Source of the DNA: an uncultured Bacilli bacterium
GTDB taxonomy: Bacteria; Bacillota_I; Bacilli_A; RFN20; CAG-826
Direction: 5' to 3'
Assembly: GCA_905235515.1 (NCBI GenBank)
Contig: CAJOLV010000008.1
Location: 1-44,881, forward strand
Length of the DNA stretch: 44,881 nucleotides
In this document: positions 20,458 through 29,113 of the stretch, piece after piece
Layout: each line of letters opens with the position of its first letter
How positions within the stretch are numbered: the stretch's first letter is position 1
Translations under genes and position numbers: made by a program
The notes under the pieces: model-generated
What the model was told of the DNA's origin: nothing
The model's input: the letters and a program-made list of their open reading frames with translations, nothing else
Databases searched by the model: none

Positions 20458-22458
20458 TTATTTTACTGGTTTGTTTGGTTGATAGACACCAAAGATAATG
20501 TTGTAGTTTGTTGCGAAAACAAGGTTTGTTCTAGCTACTACAAAGAAGTCTTTTGTATTGACCGCCGGAACATATGTAACGTTTGAATCGACAGACCATT
20601 TGTCTCTGAATGGAACACCTGTGATATGGGAGGTGTTAAGTGTTGACGCTGTGACGTTTTGGAAGAATTGAACACCAAGGTTCATTTTTGCTAAACCAGT
20701 ATTGAAGACATCAACTAAATAGGTCAATTGATTTGGATCAACTGAATAGAAGGAGTTGATATAATCAGCAAATTCATATGTATTGGTGTCACCATCAAGA
20801 CCATCAAAGACCAATCTTGGTGAACCTGCTTTTTGAGTATCGAAATAGTTATTTGGATATCTATCAACGTGAACCCATTTGGAATAGATATTAGCAAATT
20901 GGTTATATGAACCGGTTGGATATGAGAAGGACATATTTAAGTCAGTCCATTCAAGTGTTAAATCATAAACGCTGTTTTCTTGTTCAGCATTTCCATAGAA
21001 CGCTGCTGATTTTAACAAGTTAACTTTGATACCGAACTTCTCTAATTGAGCGGCAACTGCTTCACTAGCGGTTGAGGAAATATCATGTGATGATGGAGCA
21101 CCTAAAGTTAAAGTAACTTGGCTACCATCTTTCATCCATTTACCATCTGTTTTTACCCAACCTGCTTCTGTTAATAATTGAGCGGCTTTATTTTCATCGT
21201 GTGAATATTTTGGTAAGGCTTCGAAGTGATCTTTTTTCATATATCTTTCAGCTTCACTTGCCGCCATACCGATTAATGGATAATAGCTTGTTGTGCCATA
21301 CGGGTTAGCACTTAATTTAATTTCTTCACGATCAAAGATGTATTGGAAAGCTTCTCTAACTTTAATGTCGTTGAAGACAGCCTTCTTAATGTTGAATGTT
21401 AGACCAATTGATCCTGGGTCATACATCTTTAAGTTAACGAGGTCTTCATTGCTTAAAAGCATACTTTCTAAAGTATCTTGTTGAATGAAACCATCATAAT
21501 ATGTGACATAGCCATTAGTGATTAATGAATATGTTTGGTTCAAGTCATTGGAGGAATAGAGTTTAACTTTGTCAAAACCAATATTGGCGGCATTCCAATA
21601 GAATTCATTTTTCAATAATAAGATTTGTGTTGCAGAGAATGTTTCTAATCTAAATGGACCGGTGGCGACATACCAAGATGGGGAATATTGATAGAAGTTA
21701 TTTCTAATAACATTCATTCTGACGATTTGTTCATCAGTAGAGAATCTATTAAAGGCACCCCATAAAGCTTGATTGGTGTTTAATGGTGACGCCATAACGA
21801 TGTCATAAACTGGATCAACATATGCAGCAAATAAATCGTATTTAATTGTTCCTGATTTATCTTGTGCAAGGAGTAATTCCTTAACTGTGTTAACTGGTTC
21901 TTTGACTGGATTCCAGATGAATTCCACTGTCTTTTCATCAACCACTTTAACACCCGCCATATAGTTGGATGATGTTGGGTGAATCATATAATAATAGGCC
22001 CAAACATCTTTAGCGACAAAGTCTTCACCATTTTGCCATTTAGCGTTATCTCTAATTTTCACTCTAGTGATGGTCACTTTGCTTTTGCCTAATCCTGAAT
22101 AATAGTCATAAGCATCTTGGCCCATAACATCTTTATAATCTTCCATGTTCTTTTCTTCGTGAGTTGGCATTTCTGCTGCTAATTGACAGAAAATTTCATC
22201 TGTGGAACGAACATAACGATATAGACCTTCAACAACGAAATAGTTAAATGCTTCACAGCTGGTGTTGCTGTTATAGTGATTAACTAAACCACTTGTTGTC
22301 CATGTTGTAACCATTGAGAAGGAGTTGTCGGTGTTTTTGCCATTGGTAATAGGGGCTTCCGGATCGTATTGCCCTCCACCACCTCCACCACCACAAGCAG
22401 TGACAAGGCCTAGCGTAGTAATTAATGTAATAAATACTTTTTTGCTAATTGATTTCAT
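20458..22458 (-). CDS. extracellular solute-binding lipoprotein, SBP_bac_5 family
   Basis: Lipobox GLVTAC; family-5 SBP features (VKIRDNAKWQNGEDFVAKDVWAYYY, ATGPFRLETFSATQILLLKNEFYWN, KVREAFQYIFDREEI). Confidence 0.9.
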   Translation of the reverse strand: MKSISKKVFITLITTLGLVTACGGGGGGGQYDPEAPITNGKNTDNSFSMVTTWTTSGLVNHYNSNTSCEAFNYFVVEGLYRYVRSTDEIFCQLAAEMPTHEEKNMEDYKDVMGQDAYDYYSGLGKSKVTITRVKIRDNAKWQNGEDFVAKDVWAYYYMIHPTSSNYMAGVKVVDEKTVEFIWNPVKEPVNTVKELLLAQDKSGTIKYDLFAAYVDPVYDIVMASPLNTNQALWGAFNRFSTDEQIVRMNVIRNNFYQYSPSWYVATGPFRLETFSATQILLLKNEFYWNAANIGFDKVKLYSSNDLNQTYSLITNGYVTYYDGFIQQDTLESMLLSNEDLVNLKMYDPGSIGLTFNIKKAVFNDIKVREAFQYIFDREEIKLSANPYGTTSYYPLIGMAASEAERYMKKDHFEALPKYSHDENKAAQLLTEAGWVKTDGKWMKDGSQVTLTLGAPSSHDISSTASEAVAAQLEKFGIKVNLLKSAAFYGNAEQENSVYDLTLEWTDLNMSFSYPTGSYNQFANIYSKWVHVDRYPNNYFDTQKAGSPRLVFDGLDGDTNTYEFADYINSFYSVDPNQLTYLVDVFNTGLAKMNLGVQFFQNVTASTLNTSHITGVPFRDKWSVDSNVTYVPAVNTKDFFVVARTNLVFATNYNIIFGVYQPNKPVK

Positions 22459-22469
22459 GATTAATCCTC

Positions 22470-24488
22470 CTAAAAGTAAATATTGTTATAATCTGCTAAT
22501 TGATTGATTTTTAAGTTTTTAACGCTGTTACCGTTTGCTTCAACATCTAAATATTTGTTTGTATCAATGAGATTGGTAAAAGCGCTAAGAGTTGTGTCGT
22601 CATTGACATTGATGTCTAACATATTTCCATCAAGGGAAATGGTTAATTTGTATTTGGATGCTGTTTTTGCAAGAACTTCACACATATATCCATCGGAATC
22701 ATTTTTGATTGTTAGATATTTCTTGCCAGCTTTGGTAACCATGCCAATGAAATAAGCATCACCACCATGAGTGATTTTCAATCCTATTCTATTGGTATTA
22801 ACCACATCTAAATCAGCGGTAATTAAATTGCGTGTTAATTTGACGTTAACATTTTCGTTAGCAGTATAGGTTTTATTGTCTTTATAAATTAATCCTTTAT
22901 TTAATAGACGTAAGAGTTCTTCGTCTAATCTTGATCTTAGTGTTCCATCTTCATCTTGATAGACTTCATGAGGAAGATTGAGATAGCCACCCCATACACT
23001 TGTGTTGTATTTATAGTTGAGCCATCCGTAATAGTAATACTTATCGCCTACTTCGTTAATTTGAGCAGCGTGTAAGTCTTCACCATCAAGATATAATTCT
23101 GGTTTTGATTCCCAATCAACATCTTTAATGTTTACACCTTTGTCACCAACACGATAGGCAAACTTACCAACATTACCTTTAGTGCCGGTGCCATAAACTG
23201 AATAGAAGACATACCATCTATCGCCAATCTTTTTGATTTGTGGACATTCAGGATCTCCTCTTCCCTCAAATCCAATCAATGTATAGCCCTTAGGAGCAAA
23301 TTCACCTTTGTTATTGCCAATATATAATTGGATAGATTTTCTGCCAGAGGCTTTTAGTGAAGTATGATAAACAATCGATACTGTATAATAGCAATCATCT
23401 TCAGCGTTATAAATCATATCTGGGTCACGACCGTTATAGACTGTGTCATCGTAATATGCCGCAAAACGATATTTGAACAAATCATCTGTTGGATCAACAT
23501 ATGCTTCAGTGCCGTTACTCCATGTATGTAAATCACTACTAACTGATGTAGTAATATGGTTAGCCATACCTTCAGAAGAACGATAGAAGCCATTTTTATC
23601 TTTGAATACATTTAGCACAAAATACAAATCTTGCTCTGGTCTACCTCTTTCATTCATTTGAATCGGTTCATCGACATAATGAATCATGTCAGTTGAGGTA
23701 GTAAGCATGGAACGATAAATATCATATCTATCAGAACCAGATTGGTTACCAGTTGAGAGATAGAACATATGCATTTTTTTGCTTTGATAATCATAGAATG
23801 GGTGAACATCGCCATAATAACCATTAGCAGCATGATGCAAAATCATCTCATTTAAGAGTGTATAATCAACGACCGGGTTATAGCTAACGGTTGCATTTCC
23901 ATCGATGACAAAATAGATGTTGTCTCCTCTTACTAAAGCGACATCATTCGTATGAAAAACACCATCAGAATCCACTTCTTTTTCACAAATTAATGTGTCA
24001 TTTTTAAATACGCTTAAATGAGCAGAACTACCATTAATCAAATACACGCTACCGCTAATTCTGGCGGTTCCTGCTTCAGGAGCAACAAAGCAACGTGTCG
24101 CAGAAGCACCAGTCACGGATGTCATTTTATCTTGATCAATTTCTGCGCCATTTAACTTAAATACACCACTCTCAAATAAAAGATTGTTGTACTCGCTATC
24201 AATCTTAGCCAAATAGTAGAAATTGTTATAGCCTTGTTGGGTGTTTTCAATGTAACCATCAGAGGCACGATAAAGTTTTTTGCCAATTAATTGGTCAGAT
24301 TTTTTGTATTCATAACGATAAATGTCTTTATAGGTCATTTTTTGTTCTTCGGGTGGTATATTAGGGGTTGGGTCATCTTGGCCTGAATCATCTTGGCCAG
24401 AGTTATCGTCTGGAGGTGCAACATTATTTCCACAACCAACAACCAATAGAGAAAGAGATGTTAATAAGCAAATTACTTTTTTATTCAT
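22470..24488 (-). CDS. GH32-like beta-propeller lipoprotein (paralog C)
   Basis: Lipobox LLVVGC; QGYNNFYYL; YGDVHPFYDYQSKKMHMFYL, GRDPDMIYNAEDDCYY, DPECPQIKKIGDRWYVFYS. Confidence 0.8.
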   Translation of the reverse strand: MNKKVICLLTSLSLLVVGCGNNVAPPDDNSGQDDSGQDDPTPNIPPEEQKMTYKDIYRYEYKKSDQLIGKKLYRASDGYIENTQQGYNNFYYLAKIDSEYNNLLFESGVFKLNGAEIDQDKMTSVTGASATRCFVAPEAGTARISGSVYLINGSSAHLSVFKNDTLICEKEVDSDGVFHTNDVALVRGDNIYFVIDGNATVSYNPVVDYTLLNEMILHHAANGYYGDVHPFYDYQSKKMHMFYLSTGNQSGSDRYDIYRSMLTTSTDMIHYVDEPIQMNERGRPEQDLYFVLNVFKDKNGFYRSSEGMANHITTSVSSDLHTWSNGTEAYVDPTDDLFKYRFAAYYDDTVYNGRDPDMIYNAEDDCYYTVSIVYHTSLKASGRKSIQLYIGNNKGEFAPKGYTLIGFEGRGDPECPQIKKIGDRWYVFYSVYGTGTKGNVGKFAYRVGDKGVNIKDVDWESKPELYLDGEDLHAAQINEVGDKYYYYGWLNYKYNTSVWGGYLNLPHEVYQDEDGTLRSRLDEELLRLLNKGLIYKDNKTYTANENVNVKLTRNLITADLDVVNTNRIGLKITHGGDAYFIGMVTKAGKKYLTIKNDSDGYMCEVLAKTASKYKLTISLDGNMLDINVNDDTTLSAFTNLIDTNKYLDVEANGNSVKNLKINQLADYNNIYF

Positions 24489-24673
24489 CTTTTTTTAATA
24501 TCCCTCCTTGTTTTAATAATGCTAACCACTATAACAATGAGCATTAAAACCATTGAAATAATCGTGATATAAAACTCCGCAGAGAAAGGAGTCACGATAA
24601 AAATCATGATTAAACTAGCGATAAATAGAAATAACGCTAATTTGGTTAAAATGCTCGTGTCTTTAAAATTCAT
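24485..24673 (-). CDS. small two-TM membrane protein embedded in the glycan operon
   Basis: 62 aa, two hydrophobic segments, ATGA overlap with paralog C and 1-nt gap from the GH32-like gene. Confidence 0.65.
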   Translation of the reverse strand: MNFKDTSILTKLALFLFIASLIMIFIVTPFSAEFYITIISMVLMLIVIVVSIIKTRRDIKKR

Positions 24674-24674
24674 A

Positions 24675-26099
24675 TTATTCCTTTACTTTTATATCTTTGA
24701 ATTGAACAGAAGTGTTCATGCAATAGACACCAAATTCTCCTTCAGGAATATTAAAGATTCTGGCGGACATTGCCACCTCATCATTGATATAAACTTCTAA
24801 TACAGATTCTTGCATGATGATTAAGACTTTATTTTCCACACCTGGTTCAATTTTTAAATATCTTTCAGTGTCCGCTTCTAGGTGGATAGCCCAATCTTTT
24901 CTTGGCCATTGATCCATCACTAAACGATTGAATCTCGGTTCAATTTTTACGTGATAAAAACTGCTACCATTGTCGATGGAGCGGAGAACAAAGCCTAATT
25001 CACCTCTTAAATCAGAAGCGATAAATTTTGCTTCAATTTTGCATGTATTAGGAATTTGTTTAAACATTAGTTGGCTCCATCCTTCATCGCCTAAAAATAC
25101 TTTATTGGCTTCTAGATGGACTTTACCTAATTGAGATGATTGTTCTAATTTAAATTCTTTATTAAATGCGTTTTGAATTTCTTCTGGGCATTTCACAACA
25201 AGCTCGCCATTAGGTTTTTGAACGATTTCATGAGGAATGATATTTCCACCCCATTGCCACCAATCAAAGTCTTGCTCGTTATTTTTAATTGGATTCCAAC
25301 CAAAGATAATTCTTCTACCTTTATCGTCTAAATAACTTTTAGCAGCATAAAATGCATGTCCATCAAAGGTATTCACCATTGGAGTGTACCACGGGCCATT
25401 TGGATTTTTACTCATGCGGTATGTAGTAGCAATCTTATCAGTGAATTCACTAAAAATGAGATAGTACCAATCACCCATTTTGAAATAATCTGGGCATTCA
25501 TGAGTGAAATATGCATGTGGATAATAGAATGGTTCTTTATCTAATTTCCATTCATTTAAATCTTTGCTTCTGGCGATGAGAGTTAATCCTTTGGAGTTGA
25601 TTGGATTATTGTTTTTATCTCGACCAGCGATAAGTATATTAAACTCTTGTTTTTCTTCATCAAAATAAACAAACGGGTCTCTAAAGTCATGCATTTCTAA
25701 ATAATCAGGTGCTTCAAAAATGAATGATTTGTCTTTTTCCCAGTGAAGAAGATCTTTTGAAGTTGCTTTTAAAATCTTTTGCTCTGGGTAGCCTTGTTGT
25801 CTTAAATGAGGATTATGACCAGTGTAAAAAATGACATATTCATCATTATGCTTAATAATTGAACCAGTAAAAACATAAAGATCTTGTTCTTCTTTAGTTC
25901 CTCTTAATAAAACTGGTCCATGATCAACATAGTTCACTAGGTCTCTTGTAGTTAATAAACACCATGGACAACCTTCCCCTTCATTAGGGATGTCACGATA
26001 ATCTCTTAAATAGAAAAGTTTAAACTCCCCATCTTCAAAAAATGGAATAACATCAGCACAAACTGATTTTCCAGTGGAACGATAATAAACTTTACTCAT
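24675..26099 (-). CDS. cytoplasmic GH32-like glycoside hydrolase (no signal peptide)
   Basis: CADVIPFFEDGEFKLFYLRD, FRDPFVYFDEEK, HECPDYFKMGDWYYLIFSE. Start corrected to ATG at 26099: the first residues of the ORF-track call (MKRRY) overlap the Shine-Dalgarno aaaggaggtactctATG. Confidence 0.82.
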   Translation of the reverse strand: MSKVYYRSTGKSVCADVIPFFEDGEFKLFYLRDYRDIPNEGEGCPWCLLTTRDLVNYVDHGPVLLRGTKEEQDLYVFTGSIIKHNDEYVIFYTGHNPHLRQQGYPEQKILKATSKDLLHWEKDKSFIFEAPDYLEMHDFRDPFVYFDEEKQEFNILIAGRDKNNNPINSKGLTLIARSKDLNEWKLDKEPFYYPHAYFTHECPDYFKMGDWYYLIFSEFTDKIATTYRMSKNPNGPWYTPMVNTFDGHAFYAAKSYLDDKGRRIIFGWNPIKNNEQDFDWWQWGGNIIPHEIVQKPNGELVVKCPEEIQNAFNKEFKLEQSSQLGKVHLEANKVFLGDEGWSQLMFKQIPNTCKIEAKFIASDLRGELGFVLRSIDNGSSFYHVKIEPRFNRLVMDQWPRKDWAIHLEADTERYLKIEPGVENKVLIIMQESVLEVYINDEVAMSARIFNIPEGEFGVYCMNTSVQFKDIKVKE

Positions 26100-26123
26100 A
26101 GAGTACCTCCTTTTCAATTATCA

Positions 26124-26139
26124 ATGCAAACGTTTGCAT
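26124..26139. promoter_or_regulatory. probable LacI-family operator (perfect 16-bp palindrome ATGCAAACGTTTGCAT)
   Basis: Perfect palindrome 25 bp upstream of the GH32-like start codon; a near-identical copy lies upstream of the lacI-type gene. Confidence 0.82.
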
Positions 26140-26291
26140 ACAACTGAAAGAGAAAGAAATTTGTTTAAAATTCGTCAAAATCTTTCTTCATTTCTATTAT
26201 TTGATAACCAATTAAAAATGTCAAAAGGTTATTGTGTTGCAAAACGTTCATTATTTGGTTTTATATAGTTATATTTGAATAAAATTTTTAA

Positions 26292-26498
26292 TTAATTCTT
26301 CTTAATTTGTTCTAATTTTTTAATATAATTGCAGATTAACTTTGAGATAAACAAATGCCCTTCATCGTTTGGGTGTAATCCATCTAAAAGTAATGGGTTA
26401 TTCTCACCTTTTCCAACCTCTTCTTTTATATCTAAAACTCTAACGTTATACTTCTTAAAGACTTTTAACATAGCGTCTCGATATTCCGGAAGCGTTTT
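26292..26498 (-). pseudogene. C-terminal remnant of an SGNH/GDSL-type hydrolase
   Basis: Minus-strand translation KTLPEYRDAMLKVFKKYNVRVLDIKEEVGKGENNPLLLDGLHPNDEGHLFISKLICNYIKKLEQIKKN*; DGLHPNxxGH is the SGNH block-V motif; TGA stop immediately upstream (26499-26501) shows 5' truncation. Confidence 0.72.
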
Positions 26499-26501
26499 TC
26501 A

Positions 26502-26517
26502 ATGCAAACGTTTGTGT
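26502..26517. promoter_or_regulatory. second LacI-family operator (ATGCAAACGTTTGTGT)
   Basis: Shares ATGCAAACGTTTG with the 26124 site; 36 nt upstream of the lacI-type ATG. Confidence 0.75.
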
Positions 26518-26553
26518 GATTTTATAGATATTTTGTTATAAAATATAGTCAAT

Positions 26554-27537
26554 ATGATTACCAGTAAAGATGTCGCAAATAAAGCGGGGGTTTCAGTTTC
26601 TACTGTTTCACGTGTTTTTTCAAACCCAAAAATGATTAGTGAAAAAGCCAGAACAAAAGTTTTAAAAGCTGCAGAAGAACTCCACTACATTCCAAATACC
26701 ACCGCCAGAAATTTAAAAATGAACATTAGTAATACTTTTGGCGTTATTGTATCAGACTCGGAAAACCCATTTTATTTAAAGGTAGTTAGAGAATTTAATC
26801 GTTTACCAAGTAATAAAGATATCAAAACACTAATTATGTTTTCAGAAGAAGACTCGGAAAAAGAGTATTCAGATATCATTTCTTTAGTGTCTTCAAAAGT
26901 TCAATCAATCATGTTTACACCCACAAGTGAATCCAACGAGAAGATTGAGACACTCTTAATATCAAACCAAATTCCTGCTTTGCAACTATATCGTAAAAAA
27001 TTTAATGCGATTGATTCCTTGATTATGGATGATGGCTATGGAACATATCTTGCCACAAAAGAATTAATTCAAAACGGTCATAAAAATATAGTGTTATTAG
27101 ACTATAAATTATCGATCCCAACTCATAGGGATGATGGCTATAAAAAGGCTTTTCAGGAAGCGGGATTAGAATATGATCAAAAGAATATCATTAAGTTTTC
27201 GTTTGAAGATGATTTTTATGGTGTTATTTATAATTTATTAAAAAATAAGAAACATACAGCATATATACCTACAGGTGATAAGATGATTCATACATTATGT
27301 CGTTGCTTAGGGGACTTAGATTTAAAGATTAAAGAAGATGTTTCTGTCATCGCATACGATGATGTAACAATGGCAAAATATATTAATTTAAGTGCTGTCT
27401 CTCACCCGTTCCAAGAAATCGCCAGCACCGCAAATAAAATTATTCAAAATAGAATTGAATATCCTGATAGCAAACCACAAGAAGTCTATTTAAAACCATT
27501 CTTGATTAAACGAGATTCTGTTAAAAATATTAAATAA
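26554..27537 (+). CDS. LacI-family transcriptional regulator
   Basis: ITSKDVANKAGVSVSTVSRVFSNPKMISEKARTKVLKAAEELHYIPNTTARNLK HTH; periplasmic-binding-like effector domain. Confidence 0.95.
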   Translation: MITSKDVANKAGVSVSTVSRVFSNPKMISEKARTKVLKAAEELHYIPNTTARNLKMNISNTFGVIVSDSENPFYLKVVREFNRLPSNKDIKTLIMFSEEDSEKEYSDIISLVSSKVQSIMFTPTSESNEKIETLLISNQIPALQLYRKKFNAIDSLIMDDGYGTYLATKELIQNGHKNIVLLDYKLSIPTHRDDGYKKAFQEAGLEYDQKNIIKFSFEDDFYGVIYNLLKNKKHTAYIPTGDKMIHTLCRCLGDLDLKIKEDVSVIAYDDVTMAKYINLSAVSHPFQEIASTANKIIQNRIEYPDSKPQEVYLKPFLIKRDSVKNIK

Positions 27538-27539
27538 AT

Positions 27540-28220
27540 ATGAAACGTAGTGAAATTAACAAAGCCATAAAGCGTTTAGAAGCGCTGTGCAACAAGTATC
27601 ATTTTGTGTTGCCACCATTCTGTCATTTCGCCCCTGAAGAATGGAAAGAAAAGATTAAAGACTACCAAGAAGTAAAAGACTGTATGCTTGGATGGGATAT
27701 TACTGACCAAGGTTTAGGTGATTTTAATCATTGTGGTCTATCGTTAATCACTATTAGAAATGGCAGCCAACAAATGCCTGAGAAATATCCAAAGGTCTAT
27801 GCTGAAAAGATTATGGGGCAAAAGGAAGGACAAGTATGTCCACTTCATTTCCATTGGTATAAGACGGAAGATATTATCAATCGTGGGGGTGGCAACTTAT
27901 TAGTAACAGTCTATAATTCTTTAGAAAACGAAGAGATTGATTATATTAGCGACGTAAAAATTATTAGCGACGGAAGAGTGTACTACGTCAAAGCTGGAAG
28001 CACTATTTGTCTTCACCCAGGTGAATCAATCTATATCTATCAGAAGTTATATCACTCATTTACTCCTGAAATAGGTCATGGAAATGTCCTAATCGGTGAG
28101 GTAAGTCAATGTAATGATGACAACATCGATAATAGGTACAACCCTCCACTTGGAAGGTTCCCAAAAATTGAAGAAGACGAACCTCCTTACAGATTACTTT
28201 GCAACGAATATCCAGATTAA
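27540..28220 (+). CDS. D-lyxose isomerase (D-lyxose ketol-isomerase, cupin)
   Basis: MKRSEIN...LPPF...GWDITDQGLGDF...RNGS...YAEKIM...HFHWYKTEDIINRGGGNLLV...HPGESIYI...YHSFTPE...VGEVS..NDD..DEDEP-like...LCNEY closely matches recalled bacterial D-lyxose isomerases (E. coli O157 / Providencia type). Confidence 0.9.
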   Translation: MKRSEINKAIKRLEALCNKYHFVLPPFCHFAPEEWKEKIKDYQEVKDCMLGWDITDQGLGDFNHCGLSLITIRNGSQQMPEKYPKVYAEKIMGQKEGQVCPLHFHWYKTEDIINRGGGNLLVTVYNSLENEEIDYISDVKIISDGRVYYVKAGSTICLHPGESIYIYQKLYHSFTPEIGHGNVLIGEVSQCNDDNIDNRYNPPLGRFPKIEEDEPPYRLLCNEYPD

Positions 28221-28228
28221 AATAATTT

Positions 28229-28276
28229 AAAAACACCGCAAATCTCACATATTTTTTGAGAAAAACGGTGTTTTTT
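28229..28276 (+). terminator. rho-independent terminator after D-lyxose isomerase
   Basis: aaaacaccg ... cggtgttttttg stem with U-tract; inner ctca/tgag pairing. Confidence 0.82.
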
Positions 28277-28290
28277 GTAATTATTTAATT

Positions 28291-29025
28291 AAGTTCACAA
28301 TTGATTTAATCGCTGAACAGATTAATGTTCACCATAATACAGCCTTATTGATGAGGCGCAAATTATTTGAAACGGTAAATGATTGGCAAAATAAAATAAA
28401 ATTAAGTGGAGTAGTATTTATTGATGAAATCTATACATTTGATTCAGAAAGACCAAAAAATCATTTTGGAAAAAATCAAAGAGGAATAACTAAGGATAAA
28501 TGCTACATATTTCTTGCAATTGATCAATCTAAACGAATGATTATGTTTTTGATTGGAAGAGGAAGACCAACAAGCAAAAAAATCAAAGATGCATTATTAC
28601 CTCATCTCGCCGAAGGAACTGTAACAAAAATAATTCACGATGGTTTACATTCTCACGCTAAAGCAATAAAGAAAGCTGGAGTTAAAGATGAAATACATAA
28701 ATCTATTGTTAAAGATGAAGAAACGTTAAAAGCGATGCTTCTAATTAATTCGTTCTGTGCCTGGGTACAAAGATATTTATCAAGATTCACAGGCATGGAT
28801 ATAGAATATTTACAAGATTATTTAAATTGGTTTGTTTATTTATTCCGCTGCAAACAGCAAGATGAAACCTGGCCAAGAGATGAAAGGATACTGAGGCACA
28901 TATTGCTCGCTGATGTTGAATTAAAAAGAAGCAATTTAGAATCAAAAAGAGAAAAATCCAGAAAAATAATTAAACATAAAAAGGGATGGAAGCCAAAGAA
29001 AAAGAAGACACTATGTGAGAAATAA
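28291..29025 (+). pseudogene. IS1595/ISXO2-like transposase, 5'-truncated
   Basis: Frame open upstream of the track start: FTIDLIAEQINVHHNTALLMRRKLFETVNDWQNKIKLSGVVFIDEIYTFDS...RGITKDKCYIFLAIDQSKR...; zinc-ribbon N-terminus absent, and the frame runs back into the lyxose isomerase terminator. Confidence 0.75.
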
Positions 29026-29038
29026 TGCCTTCATTTTT

Positions 29039-29099
29039 TTGTTCTAATTAGATAATATCTAATAACTTTTATCACCAATTTGGTGTGCTGCTAGAACAA
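29039..29099. repeat. nested inverted repeats: outer ttgttcta/tagaacaa enclosing two hairpins
   Basis: ttgttcta-attagat.aat.atctaat-aacttttat-caccaa.t.ttggtg-tgctgc-tagaacaa. Confidence 0.7.
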
Positions 29100-29113
29100 T
29101 TTTTAAAAAAATG

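Noticed and set aside
26237-26252. Third operator-like sequence (gttgcaaaacgttcat)
   Set aside because: Contains AACGTT but the flanks do not match the palindromic arms of the two clear operators.
26329-26541. 70-aa plus-strand ORF upstream of lacI
   Set aside because: It is antisense to the SGNH relic, which carries a recognisable motif; no support for the plus-strand product.
28060-28248. 62-aa minus ORF over the D-lyxose isomerase 3' end
   Set aside because: Antisense to a confidently identified gene.
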